64,000 nt of DNA from positions 1 to 64,000 of the forward strand of contig JAUQWM010000049.1 of NCBI GenBank assembly GCA_030835125.1, read 5' to 3'. Positions 27,575-36,314 of this stretch are shown here, in pieces. Below the pieces are notes generated by a model. That model did no database searches. It was given only the letters and a program-made list of their open reading frames with translations, and was not told the DNA's origin. This stretch comes from Gemmatimonadaceae bacterium. GTDB taxonomy: Bacteria; Gemmatimonadota; Gemmatimonadetes; Gemmatimonadales; Gemmatimonadaceae. Every line of letters begins with the position of its first letter. Within the stretch, counting starts at the first letter, position 1. Position numbers and translations under genes: made by a program.

Positions 27575-28515
27575 CAGCCCGAAAAGTGGTCGTAGCCTTC
27601 CTCAGGGTCAACGCGCTCCTCGCCCTGATGGAACGTCACCCGCGGTTCCCCGGCCGTTCCCACCCTTCCGATGCACGTGAGCGGGAGGGCGAACCGCTGC
27701 CGGAAGGCCTCGCAGTCCAACTCGTCAGGCGCCGTCAGCAACAGCTCGTACTCCTCACCGCTCACGGCAGCCTCCCTCGGTTGCACGCCCGTCACGACCG
27801 GGAGGGCCCCGAGGTCGATGCGCAGCGAAACGTCGCTCGCCGCCGCCAGGTGACGCGCGTCTGACGACAGGCCGTCGGAGATATCCATCATTGCGGTGGC
27901 GCCCGACGCGGCCAGCCAGCGCGCCTCGGCGAGCCTGGCCACCGGCCGTCGGAACCGGTCCAGGTGCGCCGGAGCCGGATCGCCCGCGATGAGGCCCTTG
28001 AGCGCCGCACCCGGACCACCCAGCCGGCCCGTGATGAAGAGTGCATCACCCGGTAAAGCCCCCCGGCGGAACATCGGCTTGCGCACCGAGCCCAGGACCG
28101 TGATCGTCAGTGCGATCCGGTCGCCACGCGCCAGGTCTCCGCCTACGATCGGGCACTCGGCCATCCGCGCGGCCGCTCCGATCCCGTCGGCCAGGGCCTC
28201 GACCATCGCGGCCAGTGCCCGGGGAATGCTGACAGCCACCAGCAGCCCCATCGGGTCGGCCGCCATTGCGGCCAGGTCGCTCAACGCCGCGGTCGCGGAC
28301 CGGTATCCGATGTCCTCCAGCGAGAGCCAATCCTGGCGGAAATGCACGCCCTCGACCGACATGTCGGTGGATGCGACGAGCCTGGCGCCGCCTGGAACGT
28401 CGAGGACCGCGGCGTCGTCGCCGACTCCCCGGGCCAGGGCGCCCCATCGCCTCGTCATGCGACGGATCAGGTCGAACTCGGCGCCGGGACCCAGGCTCGT
28501 CCAGTCGCCGTTCAC
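27574..28515 (-). CDS. thiL: Thiamine-monophosphate kinase
   Basis: 313 residues from a GTG. ThiL motifs are clear: FDLIRRMTRRW, GVGDDAAVLDVP, STDMSVEGVHFR, IVGGDLARGD, FITGRLGGPGAAL and MMDISDGLSSD. It phosphorylates thiamine monophosphate to thiamine diphosphate with ATP, the last step of cofactor synthesis. The GTG overlaps the TGA of the upstream nnrDE gene (GTGA) and its own TGA overlaps the plsC ATG, so the three are translationally coupled. Confidence 0.95.
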   Translation of the reverse strand: MNGDWTSLGPGAEFDLIRRMTRRWGALARGVGDDAAVLDVPGGARLVASTDMSVEGVHFRQDWLSLEDIGYRSATAALSDLAAMAADPMGLLVAVSIPRALAAMVEALADGIGAAARMAECPIVGGDLARGDRIALTITVLGSVRKPMFRRGALPGDALFITGRLGGPGAALKGLIAGDPAPAHLDRFRRPVARLAEARWLAASGATAMMDISDGLSSDARHLAAASDVSLRIDLGALPVVTGVQPREAAVSGEEYELLLTAPDELDCEAFRQRFALPLTCIGRVGTAGEPRVTFHQGEERVDPEEGYDHFSG

Positions 28516-30065
28516 GGGAAGAGCGGAACGTGTCCCTCGTCCACGGCCGGCAATTCCGCCAGGATAGGTGCCGGCGGTGCGGACGAGTCCAGGCGCCAGG
28601 CATGGGCCAGCCCGTCCAGCACGTCATCGAGCGTGACCCCGCGCCAGGGCCTGCCGGTCCCGGCGATCTCCGCGGCGCGACCGTGTATCCACGCGGCACA
28701 GGTCCCGCTGCGCAGCGGGTCACCGATCTGTGCGAGCAGGGTGACCGCGATGCCCCCCAGGAGGTCGCCGCTGCCTGCCGTCGCCAGCACGGGGGTTCCT
28801 GTCGCGGTGACCATCGACGCGCCATCCGGGGCGGTGATGACCGTGGGAACGCCCTTGAGGAGGACGGACGCACCAAGGGCGTTCGCGACATCGCGGGCGA
28901 TCTCGAATCGGTGGCGGTTCACGTCGGCGACCTCGGCGCCGATGAGCCTCGCGAGTTCACTTGCGTGCGGCGTGAGGAGCGCGGGCCGGCCGGCGAGCAC
29001 GGCGGCCAGTCCCGGGATGTCGCCCGCGAAGTGCGTGATGGCGTCGGCATCGAGCACGGTCGGTCCCCGCCAGGTTTCGAGGACCGCGTCGAGGAGCACC
29101 CGCGCCTTGGACGATTGACCGAGCCCCGGACCGATCAGGACCGCATGGGCGTACCCGGTGAGCACGCCGGCCAACCCGGTGCCGTCGATGGGCCAGGTCG
29201 CGGCCGTGGCTGCGGCGACAGACGACTGGACCGGGGCCAGGCTGGGCTCCTCGACCAGCACGCGGACCATTCCGATGCCGGAGCGCGACGCCGCGCGGGC
29301 GGCGAGGATCACGGCACCGGCCATGCCGCGCGCGCCGCCCACGAGGACGACCCTGCGGCGGAGACCCTTGTGCACGTCCACGCCGATGGCGGGGACGACC
29401 TCCCGCACCCAGCGGGCGTCGGCCAGCGTGGGCGCACCGTCCGCCAGCGACGCGTGCGCGCCGAGCCCGATGTCGACGACGACGATGCGGCCGCAGGCCG
29501 AGCGCGCCAGCAGGTGACCCCGCTTCACGGTGCCGAACGAGATCGTGAGGTCCGCGGCGGCGACCAGCTCGCCGCCGCCCTCGTCGGCGTCGACCCCGGT
29601 GGGGAGGTCGAGGGCCACGACCGTGGCGCCCGCCGCGCGCCGGGCGTTGATGGAGCGGACCGCGTCCCCCATCGCGCCCATCGGCGCGCCGCGGGCGCCG
29701 GTGCCGAGCAGCGCGTCGACCACGACGCCCTCGGTGCCGTCCATCGCGCCTAACGATACATGGGGGCGGGCGTCCTCGCGCGCCGCCCGCGCGTCGCCGG
29801 TGCGGGCCGGGGCCACCTCGTGGACGCGGACCCGGACGCCCCGTGCCGCCAGGAGACGGGCGACCACCCAGCCGTCGCCGCCGTTGTTCCCCGGTCCGGT
29901 GAGGATGCCGACTCCCCTGGCCAGGGCGTCGCCCAGCCGCGAGGCCATGACGTCCGCCGCCGCCGCGCCGGCGGCGGACAACAACGCGCGCGCCGGGATG
30001 CCGGCGGCGATCGTCGCCGCATCGCGCGCCGCGGCGCCCCGCGCCGTCACCACGGGCACCGTCAC
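28512..30065 (-). CDS. nnr: Bifunctional NAD(P)HX epimerase and ADP-dependent NAD(P)HX dehydratase
   Basis: 517 residues. The N-terminal YjeF epimerase domain has GPGNNGGDGWVVARLL near 55-70 and VVDALLGTGARG. The C-terminal ribokinase-like dehydratase domain has GPGLGQSSKARVLLDA, LTPHASELARLIG and the signature GSGDLLGGIAVTLLAQ. Together they repair hydrated NADH/NADPH. Full length for the fused form. It is coupled to thiL by a GTGA overlap. The segment with many ALLSAAGAAAADVMA residues is Ala-rich but in frame. Confidence 0.95.
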   Translation of the reverse strand: MTVPVVTARGAAARDAATIAAGIPARALLSAAGAAAADVMASRLGDALARGVGILTGPGNNGGDGWVVARLLAARGVRVRVHEVAPARTGDARAAREDARPHVSLGAMDGTEGVVVDALLGTGARGAPMGAMGDAVRSINARRAAGATVVALDLPTGVDADEGGGELVAAADLTISFGTVKRGHLLARSACGRIVVVDIGLGAHASLADGAPTLADARWVREVVPAIGVDVHKGLRRRVVLVGGARGMAGAVILAARAASRSGIGMVRVLVEEPSLAPVQSSVAAATAATWPIDGTGLAGVLTGYAHAVLIGPGLGQSSKARVLLDAVLETWRGPTVLDADAITHFAGDIPGLAAVLAGRPALLTPHASELARLIGAEVADVNRHRFEIARDVANALGASVLLKGVPTVITAPDGASMVTATGTPVLATAGSGDLLGGIAVTLLAQIGDPLRSGTCAAWIHGRAAEIAGTGRPWRGVTLDDVLDGLAHAWRLDSSAPPAPILAELPAVDEGHVPLFP

Positions 30066-30093
30066 CGGACGAGCCCGCGGCGCCGGTTGGGCG

Positions 30094-30288
30094 CTACTTG
30101 TGGGACTGTCCGAGCGCGCGACCGAAGTTGATCTCGCCGTTGTCGATGCGGATGTTGAATCCGCATTCGGGATTGCTGCAGACCCATGCCTTGTAGGTAA
30201 TGGGTGCGCCGTCCCGGCCGTAGTCGCTCATGGGCAGCAGGTCACCGTTGTTGCACTTGCGACACTTCGGCAGCTCCATGTTCTGCAC
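30094..30288 (-). CDS. Small zinc-ribbon protein
   Basis: 64 residues. Two cysteine pairs (CRKCNNGD near residue 9 and CSNPECGFNI near 37) form a zinc ribbon. No other domain is present. Such short ribbons are usually RNA- or protein-binding, but the partner is unknown. It lies 28 bases upstream of nnr on the same strand and downstream of the Minf_1886-like gene, probably in one operon. Confidence 0.75.
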   Translation of the reverse strand: MQNMELPKCRKCNNGDLLPMSDYGRDGAPITYKAWVCSNPECGFNIRIDNGEINFGRALGQSHK

Positions 30289-30345
30289 AGCATGTCCTCC
30301 CTGGCATCGGGTCCCGCGCGGCCCGGCCGCGTGGGCGGTGCGGCA

Positions 30346-30732
30346 TCAGGCCAGGTGCGCCGCACTCCATGGATACGATCCCTCGAACGCGTCGTCGAAA
30401 TCGTACACCTCCGCGAAATCCAGCTTCGAGTCACCGGGCTGGCTGTTCAGCAGGCCTGCATCGACGAGCGCGAACACGATGTCCCCCACGTGCGCGGTGG
30501 AACGCACCCCCCAATGTTCCAGCACGAGGCGGGACATCACGCCGAAGCGATCCAGCGCGAGTTCGCGAACCGCATGGGCCAGTTCGCGACCATCCACGTG
30601 ACGCCGCTCCGGCAGCCGGGACTGCAGGGACTCGAGCGACGCCAGCACGAACAGGAACGCGTTCTCGTGGAAGCGCGCTTCCCGCAGGCGAATCCGCTCC
30701 ATCAGTCCATCCCGGAACCCGAGTTCTCCCAC
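30346..30732 (-). CDS. Minf_1886 family protein
   Basis: 128 residues. The sequence LREARFHENAFLFVLASLE, RHVDGRELAHAVRELALDRFG, VLEHWGVRSTAHVGDIVFALVDAGLL and YDFDDAFEGSYP follows the full pattern of the Minf_1886 family, small uncharacterised proteins found across Acidobacteria, Planctomycetes, Verrucomicrobia and Gemmatimonadetes. It is the first gene of the housekeeping operon running to ftsB. Function unknown. Confidence 0.82.
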   Translation of the reverse strand: MGELGFRDGLMERIRLREARFHENAFLFVLASLESLQSRLPERRHVDGRELAHAVRELALDRFGVMSRLVLEHWGVRSTAHVGDIVFALVDAGLLNSQPGDSKLDFAEVYDFDDAFEGSYPWSAAHLA

Positions 30733-30844
30733 GACCCCCTCCGTCTCCTGACCGCATCCGCCGGCTGCGGCGGACGAGACATAATGCGTGCTGGTTTAGC
30801 ACTTCACAACCGGCGGATCGACCCTCGCGTTATGCCGCCTGCCG

Positions 30845-30860
30845 GTTAGCAGCAGCTAAC
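30845..30860. promoter_or_regulatory. GTTAGC/GCTAAC palindrome at the 3' end of marR
   Basis: GTTAGC-AGCA-GCTAAC spans the TAG stop of marR. Its arms are identical to those of the palindrome in the marR promoter (31322-31336), with a four-base instead of a three-base spacer. It may be a second operator or a chance copy; a transcript hairpin is also possible. Confidence 0.45.
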
Positions 30861-31302
30861 GCAGCCCGGCCACCACGCGCGCCATGACCGCCGACGCATC
30901 GCGCAGGACGGCGCGCTCCGCGGCCGAGAGCGCGGCGATCGGCGTGGCCAGTCGCCTGACGCGGCGATCCCGGCCCTGCCGAAGGACCGCTTGCCCCTTC
31001 GCCGTCGCGCGCAACCGCACGACGCGGCCGTCGTCCGGGTCGTGCTCACGCCGCACCAGTCCCCCCGCCTCGAGCGCGGCGACCAGCCGGGTCATCGTCG
31101 GCGGCCGGACCTGCTCGGCCGCCGCCAGGTCCCCGAGGGTGATGGGCCCCCCGAACACGACGACCGACAGCGCCGAAAGTCGCGGCCCGGTCATCCCCGC
31201 CCTGGTATCCTCGCGACGCAGGCCCCGCAGGAGGTGGATGGCAAGGCCATGCCAGGTCTCCGCGAGTGCCCGTGACGTGCGTGCCGTTCCCCTTGCGCCC
31301 AT
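30856..31302 (-). CDS. MarR-family transcriptional regulator
   Basis: 148 residues from ATG 31302, chosen because GGGGGC lies just upstream; a TTG at 31329 would fall inside the operator palindrome. The winged-helix pattern is present: LRGLRREDTRAGMTGPRLSALSVV, ITLGDLAAAEQVRPPTMTRLVAALEAGGLV (recognition helix) and the wing RREHDPDDGRVVRLRATAKG. It probably represses itself and the divergent VOC gene through the palindrome between them. The ligand is unknown. Confidence 0.9.
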   Translation of the reverse strand: MGARGTARTSRALAETWHGLAIHLLRGLRREDTRAGMTGPRLSALSVVVFGGPITLGDLAAAEQVRPPTMTRLVAALEAGGLVRREHDPDDGRVVRLRATAKGQAVLRQGRDRRVRRLATPIAALSAAERAVLRDASAVMARVVAGLR

Positions 31303-31321
31303 GCCCCCATCCGGTAGACTT

Positions 31322-31336
31322 GTTAGCAACGCTAAC
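31322..31336. promoter_or_regulatory. Probable MarR operator
   Basis: A perfect inverted repeat GTTAGC-AAC-GCTAAC lies between the divergent marR (start 31302) and VOC (start 31386) genes. Position and symmetry fit the binding site of the adjacent MarR regulator. Confidence 0.6.
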
Positions 31337-31385
31337 TAACTCGCCGGGCCGCGCAAGGCGCCGGCCATTCCCCGCGGAGGATCCC

Positions 31386-31775
31386 GTGACCGCTCCCCCA
31401 GGCACCATCGGACTCGGCGCCATCGGACAGCTCGCCATGAACGCGCACGACCTCCCCCGCGCCGTCGCGTTCTACCGCGACGCGCTCGGCCTGCGGCTCC
31501 TGTTCGAAGCGCCGCCGAAGATGGCGTTCTTCGACTGCGCCGGCGTCCGCCTCATGCTCTCGCTCCCCGAGTCGGCGGAGTACGACCACCCCGGCTCCGT
31601 GCTCTACTTCAGGGTGGATGACATCGTGAGCGCGCACGCGGCCCTCGCCGCGCGGGGCGTCCCCTTTGCCGATACCCCCCATCTCGTCGCGAAGCTGCCG
31701 GACCACGAGCTGTGGATGACCTTCTTCAGGGACACCGAGGGCAATACCCTCGCGCTGATGTCCGAGCGTCGGTAG
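31386..31775 (+). CDS. VOC (glyoxalase/dioxygenase) superfamily protein
   Basis: 129 residues from GTG 31386, preceded by CGGAGG seven bases upstream. The glyoxalase fold is seen in IGQLAMNAHDLPRAVAFYRDALGLRLLF near the N terminus and FADTPHLVAKL...FFRDTEGNTLALMSERR at the C terminus. Members bind a metal through paired beta-alpha-beta-beta-beta units and act on methylglyoxal, antibiotics or aromatics. The substrate is unknown, but control by MarR suggests a detoxification role. Confidence 0.85.
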   Translation: MTAPPGTIGLGAIGQLAMNAHDLPRAVAFYRDALGLRLLFEAPPKMAFFDCAGVRLMLSLPESAEYDHPGSVLYFRVDDIVSAHAALAARGVPFADTPHLVAKLPDHELWMTFFRDTEGNTLALMSERR

Positions 31776-31917
31776 GGGCCGGTGGCCGGAGCGCCCGCGG
31801 CCAACGCCGCGGGAACCGGCGTACGACGCCCGTCGGCAGGCTCACGGCAACCTCTTGCCCCGCTCCCGTGTCGCACCCATAGTCTACCTATGGAAAGACA
31901 TCCTCCGGGAGGGAACG

Positions 31918-33198
31918 GTGATCGAAGCTGAGGCAGTCGTCCAGCGGCGACCGGGAGGGCTCTGGCGCCTCTCGACGCGGACAGACGTGCGAAGGATCCT
32001 GGTGGGTATCGTCGCGGTTCCCGTCCTCGCGTGCCGGCAGGGCGGAGGCGATGCCGGTCCGGCGCGGGTGTCGGACAGCAGCGGGGTCCAGATCGTCACC
32101 TCCCCCGCCCCGGCCTGGAGGGATGGCGTCGGATGGACGATCGACGCGACGCCCACCCTGGAGATCGGCGTCGAGTCGGGAGAGGAGCCGTACCAGCTGA
32201 ATCGCGTGTTCGATGCGCTGCGGCGTCCGGATGGCTCGGTGCTCGTGGGCAACTCCGGCACCGGCGAGATCCGCGTGTTCGATGCCTCGGGACGATTCGT
32301 GCGCGCGATCGGCCGCCGCGGCAACGGACCGGGCGAGTTCGGGGAATTCTCCAGCGTGCGCATCAACCTCGCGCCGGACGGGTCCCTGGTCGCCTATGAC
32401 AACGGCAACCTCCGGGTCCACCACTTCGACTCGTCAGGCACCTATCTCCGGACCGTGCGCATCGCCTCGACGGCGGACGGACTGCGCGCCTTCTACCAGG
32501 GCCTGTTCGCGGACGGGACATGGCTCACGCTCGCCCTGCAGCCCGAGTTGCGGAACGAACCCGGCGTCTACCTCAAGTCCACCCAGCAGTTGACGCGCTA
32601 CGGCGCCGATGGACAGCCGATTGCCTCGCTCCGGCAGGTCGAGGGACGCACCCGCTTCGTCCATGCCTTCCAGTCCATCACCCATTACCCCTTCGTCCCG
32701 TTCGCCGCCGAACCGCTGGCGCGCGTGGCTGGTGATCGACTGCTGATCGTGCCCGGCGGCGCGCCCGACGTGGAGCAGCGGGACCTGGATGGGAAGCTGT
32801 TGCGCCGGTTCCGGCCCGCGATCGACCTCGTCCGGACCGCGGACGTGTACCCGCGCTACCGGGAGGCGTCGCTCGCCACCATGGACTCCGCCCAGCGGGT
32901 GCAGTACGAGCATTTCTACGGGTTGCCCCATCCCCTTCCCGAGTTTGTGCCGGCCTTCCAGGGCATCCTGGTCGACGACAGCGCCAATATCTGGCTCGAG
33001 CGCTATCGCATGCCCGGTGAGACCGACGCGCGGTGGGAAGTGATCAGCGCGGATGGACGCTGGCTGGGCGGCGTTGCGGCGCCCGACCGGGTCCGGCTTC
33101 TCCAGGTGGGCGCCGATTTCGTGCTCGGCCGCCACCTCGACAGCCTGGGCGTCGAGCGCATTCGCGTCCACGCCCTCCGCCGGCCGCCCCGCCCATGA
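31918..33198 (+). CDS. Six-bladed beta-propeller lipoprotein
   Basis: 426 residues from GTG 31918, chosen for its GGGAGGG Shine-Dalgarno; a GTG at 31987 would give a shorter signal peptide. The lipobox VPVLAC follows a hydrophobic stretch. Repeats such as LRRPDGSVLVGNSGTGEIRVFD, GRFVRAIGRRGNGPGEF and APDGSLVAYDNGNLRVHHFD are NHL/6-bladed propeller units, a type very common in Gemmatimonadota genomes. It is probably a periplasmic or surface binding protein; no catalytic motif was recognised. The leader before the lipobox is unusually long. Confidence 0.8.
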   Translation: MIEAEAVVQRRPGGLWRLSTRTDVRRILVGIVAVPVLACRQGGGDAGPARVSDSSGVQIVTSPAPAWRDGVGWTIDATPTLEIGVESGEEPYQLNRVFDALRRPDGSVLVGNSGTGEIRVFDASGRFVRAIGRRGNGPGEFGEFSSVRINLAPDGSLVAYDNGNLRVHHFDSSGTYLRTVRIASTADGLRAFYQGLFADGTWLTLALQPELRNEPGVYLKSTQQLTRYGADGQPIASLRQVEGRTRFVHAFQSITHYPFVPFAAEPLARVAGDRLLIVPGGAPDVEQRDLDGKLLRRFRPAIDLVRTADVYPRYREASLATMDSAQRVQYEHFYGLPHPLPEFVPAFQGILVDDSANIWLERYRMPGETDARWEVISADGRWLGGVAAPDRVRLLQVGADFVLGRHLDSLGVERIRVHALRRPPRP

Positions 33199-33216
33199 GT
33201 GCGGGGCGGGACCGCT

Positions 33217-34041
33217 TCAGTTCCGCCTGACGATCCGGTTGCGCAACACCCCGACGCCCTCGATCTCCACTTCCACGACATCCCCGGGCTTCATGGCCTT
33301 CGTGGTCTGGGGGGTCCCGGTGTAGATGACGTCGCCGGGCTCCAGCGTCACGTAGCGGCTCACGTAGCTCACGATCGTGGGCACGTCGAACACCAGGTCC
33401 TTCGTGCGCTGCGATTGGACCACGTCGCCGTTGACGCGCGTCTGCAGGAGCAGGTCGCCGTACGCGAGTCCGGTGACGATGGCGGGGCCAAGAGGACCGA
33501 AGGTGTCCGACGCCTTGGCGCGGAACCACTGCAGGTCGGTCCGTTGCCATTCGCGCTCGCTGATGTCGTTGCCGCAGGTCACCCCGAAGACGTAGCCGGG
33601 CGCGTCAGCCACGGAGACGTTCTGCGCTCGGCGCCCGATCACGACCACCAGTTCGCCCTCGAAATGCAGGTTGGTCGCGTCGTCCGGATAGATCACGTCC
33701 GCGCCGGGACCGACGATGGACGTGGGCATCTTCGCGAACAACCCGGGATACTTCGCCGCCGGGCGTTCGCCCAGGTGCGACAGGTAATTCAGGCCGACCG
33801 CGATCACCTTCTTCGGCTCCACCGGCGCCAGCAGCGTCACCTCGTCCAGCCGCACCGTCCGGCCCGTGGGCCGGGGATTCGAGAACAGGGTGCCGGACAG
33901 TTCGCGGATGGACTGCCCCTCGAGCACCCCGATGGCGGTCGTGCCGGCACGCTCGTAGCGCACATAACGAGTGACCTGCGACTGGGCGAGGCTCGACGGG
34001 ATGACCCCGGCGAGAATGATGCACAGCACGGCACGCCGCAT
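33217..34041 (-). CDS. Fumarylacetoacetate hydrolase family protein with a signal peptide
   Basis: 274 residues. The FAH C-terminal fold is clear: VIAVGLNYLSHLGE, FEGELVVVIGRRAQ with the metal-ligand glutamates, VFGVTCGNDISEREWQ, and DVIYTGTPQTTKAMKPGD. These enzymes hydrolyse or decarboxylate acylpyruvates and related compounds. What is odd is the N terminus MRRAVLCIILAGVIPSSLAQSQ, a good Sec signal, since FAH enzymes are normally cytoplasmic. The start is well supported because the family domain begins after it. A periplasmic form is inferred. Confidence 0.85.
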   Translation of the reverse strand: MRRAVLCIILAGVIPSSLAQSQVTRYVRYERAGTTAIGVLEGQSIRELSGTLFSNPRPTGRTVRLDEVTLLAPVEPKKVIAVGLNYLSHLGERPAAKYPGLFAKMPTSIVGPGADVIYPDDATNLHFEGELVVVIGRRAQNVSVADAPGYVFGVTCGNDISEREWQRTDLQWFRAKASDTFGPLGPAIVTGLAYGDLLLQTRVNGDVVQSQRTKDLVFDVPTIVSYVSRYVTLEPGDVIYTGTPQTTKAMKPGDVVEVEIEGVGVLRNRIVRRN

Positions 34042-34173
34042 GGGATGGCTCCGGTTCGCGGGGAGGTCCCAATCTGCACGCGACGCGCCGTCGCCGCATC
34101 CAGCCGCGGCTTCGGGTTGCCAGCCCGGCCAAATGCCTGCATCGTCAGGACACCATCAGCGGCGGCAAAGGCG

Positions 34174-34794
34174 ATGAACGGCTACAACTTCACCGAGCGC
34201 GTCCGGCGCGTCCTCCAGCTTGCGCGTAGCCAGGCGCTGCAGCTCGGGCATGAGTACGTCGGGACCGAGCACCTCCTGCTCGGCATCTGCGCCGAGGGGG
34301 AGGGGGTGGCCGCCGCCGTCCTCCGGAGCCTCAACGTGGACGTCGCGGGCGTCGTGCAGTCCGTCCAGCAGGTCGTCCGGCCGGGGAAGGCGCCGACCGA
34401 TCGCATGGACCTCCCCTACACGAGTCGCGCCAAGAAAGTGCTGGAACTGTCGATGTCCGAGGCGCGCGAACTGGCCCATGACTACGTCGGCACCGAACAC
34501 CTCCTGCTCGGGTTGATCCGCGAGGAGAAAGGCATTGCTGCCCAGGTCCTTCATGAGCATGGGGCGACCATCGCATCGGTGCGGCCGGAGGTGATCCGCC
34601 TGCGGGGAGACGAGGTCAGGGAAGCCGGGGCGTCGCCGGCACCCCGGGCGCGTCACCGCCCACGCCCCCACCCGGTCGCCATCACGATCGTGGTGGAGCA
34701 CGCCGATGGCACCCTCGATGCCCGCAAGTTCCCGACGGTGTTCCACGCCATGACGTTCGTGACCAGCCTGGAGCAATGGCAGGAGCCGCAATGA
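34174..34794 (+). CDS. Stand-alone Clp N-terminal (ClpN) domain protein
   Basis: 206 residues from ATG 34174. Two Clp N repeats are visible: YNFTERVRRVLQLARSQA / GHEYVGTEHLLLGI and SRAKKVLELSMSEARELA / HDYVGTEHLLLGLI. They match the N domain of ClpC/ClpA. The AAA modules that normally follow are absent; instead there is a basic, Pro/Arg-rich linker (APRARHRPRPHP) and a short beta-alpha tail. It may act as an adaptor or decoy for a Clp ATPase, or bind arginine-phosphorylated or degron-bearing substrates. Its TGA overlaps the next ATG (ATGA). Confidence 0.85.
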   Translation: MNGYNFTERVRRVLQLARSQALQLGHEYVGTEHLLLGICAEGEGVAAAVLRSLNVDVAGVVQSVQQVVRPGKAPTDRMDLPYTSRAKKVLELSMSEARELAHDYVGTEHLLLGLIREEKGIAAQVLHEHGATIASVRPEVIRLRGDEVREAGASPAPRARHRPRPHPVAITIVVEHADGTLDARKFPTVFHAMTFVTSLEQWQEPQ

Positions 34795-35150
34795 ACGACA
34801 CCAGTCGCGACGTCCTCGACCGCGGAAGCCTCCCGGCCCTGCTCGCCGACCGCGCCCGCCGTGCGTCCGATCGCCGGCTGGTGCTCGATGCGCTCGCGGG
34901 GCTCGTGGCCGGTGCGCTCTTCGTGGTGCTGCGCCCCCCGATGTGGATCCCGCTCGCCGCGCTCGGCGGATGCCTGGCGATGTTCGGGACGTGGGGAATT
35001 CTCGACCGCGAGTTGTCGGAGGCATCCGCCGGCCGGCGCGCTCGAAGCCTGTCGCACCTGCGCACCATCGTGGCCGCCCTTGGCGTCGTGACGGCCGTGA
35101 TCTTCGGCTTCAGCTTCCTCTTCGGCATGATGGGAAGCTGGATCAGCTAG
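34791..35150 (+). CDS. Small membrane protein coupled to the ClpN gene
   Basis: 119 residues with two to three hydrophobic segments (about 30-45 LDALAGLVAGALFVVL, 49-65 IPLAALGGCLAMFG, and 92-115 IVAALGVVTAVIFGFSFLFG). The ends are basic. No family was recognised. Its ATG overlaps the stop of the ClpN-domain gene, so the two are co-translated, which suggests a membrane-linked role for the pair. Confidence 0.75.
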   Translation: MNDTSRDVLDRGSLPALLADRARRASDRRLVLDALAGLVAGALFVVLRPPMWIPLAALGGCLAMFGTWGILDRELSEASAGRRARSLSHLRTIVAALGVVTAVIFGFSFLFGMMGSWIS

Positions 35151-35159
35151 GCGGGCTCC

Positions 35160-36314
35160 CTACCACACCGTGCGTGACATCTGGATCACGTCGTAGTACG
35201 ACCCGACCCTTCCCTCACGCACCGCCTTCAGCAGCTCGGTCACCGGCTGCAGCATCGTGACGGAGCGCGGTCCCGATCCCCCGCCCCCGCCGTACCCGAA
35301 ATTGTTGAAGACGGACCGCACGAACGTGGTCAGGGAATCGGTCGGCAGCGTAGCGACGTTCTCGTAGTACAACCGCCACTTGGGCGGGTGCTCCTGACTG
35401 CGGAACAGGTACTGCTCGACGTTGGACGTGTAGATCGCGCTCACGGTGGCGCCGCGGTCCCGCAGGAACGAGCCCACCGCCCGCAGCGCCGTGGGCCCGG
35501 CGAAGTCTCCCACCACGGGAACGATCAGGTTGCGCAGGTGCAAGGTCCGGACGACTCCGTACTGCTGCTCGTCGGCCAGGAAGCCGCGGTTCATGCCGGA
35601 TGCATCGGTGGCGACCATGAGGTCGGCGAACGAAGGCATGCCCCGGGCGCGATTGCCCATGTCGAACCCGGACCCGTAGTTGTATGTGATCTCCGGGCCC
35701 GCGATGTAAAAGGACGTGAACACGAACTCGATGCCGACGAAGTCGTCCGCGGAGAGTGCGAAGCCGTGCTGCCTGACGAGATGCTCCCGGACCCTCGCGA
35801 GGGTGCGCCAGTACATGGTGCTGTCGACCGGCACCGGGACGAACGCCTCCAGCAGGGCCAGCGGCGTGGCCTCCGGGGTCGCGCCGCGCGGGCGCGGCCG
35901 CGAGAAGAGCAGCGAGAGGAACTCGGCGCGGTCCTCGGCGAGCTCGAACAGCGCCTTGTACATGAGGTGCTGCAGCATCGCCCCGCGCCGGATGTCGACG
36001 ATGAACGCCATTCGCGGCCGCATCGCGGCGATGTACGTGAAGTTCTGGTCCGGCCCGACGCCGAGGTAGACACCGCCCGGAGCGCGGCCCTTCACGAGCT
36101 CGGGAATGATGTGCTGGAGGGTGAGCTCGTTCGACACCAGGTTCTCGGACTGGAAGAACCCGTCGGGCTCCGACGATTCCGTCACCAGCGACCAGAACTG
36201 CGCGTCGGTCAACCGCGCGGGCAGGCCCTGCGCGACGGCGGTCGCGGCGGCGACCAGGAGCATCCCGAGAGCCAGCGTGAGTCGGCGTCCGGCCGACCGG
36301 GCGGTGCGCATCAT
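35160..36314 (-). CDS. Secreted conserved protein, LIC_10091-like, unknown function
   Basis: 384 residues with a signal peptide (LTLALGMLLVAAATAVAQ). The mature part starts LTDAQFWSLVTESSEPDGFF and contains GGVYLGVGPDQNFTYIAA and MAFIVDIRRGAMLQHLMYKALFELA. These phrases recall the LIC_10091 family of uncharacterised bacterial proteins, which I name with reservation. GVGPDQNFTYI followed by VDIRR looks like a Rossmann-type motif. No catalytic residues can be assigned. Convergent with the small membrane protein; the two stops are ten bases apart. Confidence 0.65.
   Translation of the reverse strand: MMRTARSAGRRLTLALGMLLVAAATAVAQGLPARLTDAQFWSLVTESSEPDGFFQSENLVSNELTLQHIIPELVKGRAPGGVYLGVGPDQNFTYIAAMRPRMAFIVDIRRGAMLQHLMYKALFELAEDRAEFLSLLFSRPRPRGATPEATPLALLEAFVPVPVDSTMYWRTLARVREHLVRQHGFALSADDFVGIEFVFTSFYIAGPEITYNYGSGFDMGNRARGMPSFADLMVATDASGMNRGFLADEQQYGVVRTLHLRNLIVPVVGDFAGPTALRAVGSFLRDRGATVSAIYTSNVEQYLFRSQEHPPKWRLYYENVATLPTDSLTTFVRSVFNNFGYGGGGGSGPRSVTMLQPVTELLKAVREGRVGSYYDVIQMSRTVW

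Noticed and set aside
33199-34173. Long N-terminal extension of the ClpN protein
   Set aside because: It is the antisense of the FAH-family gene; the Clp N domain begins right after ATG 34174.
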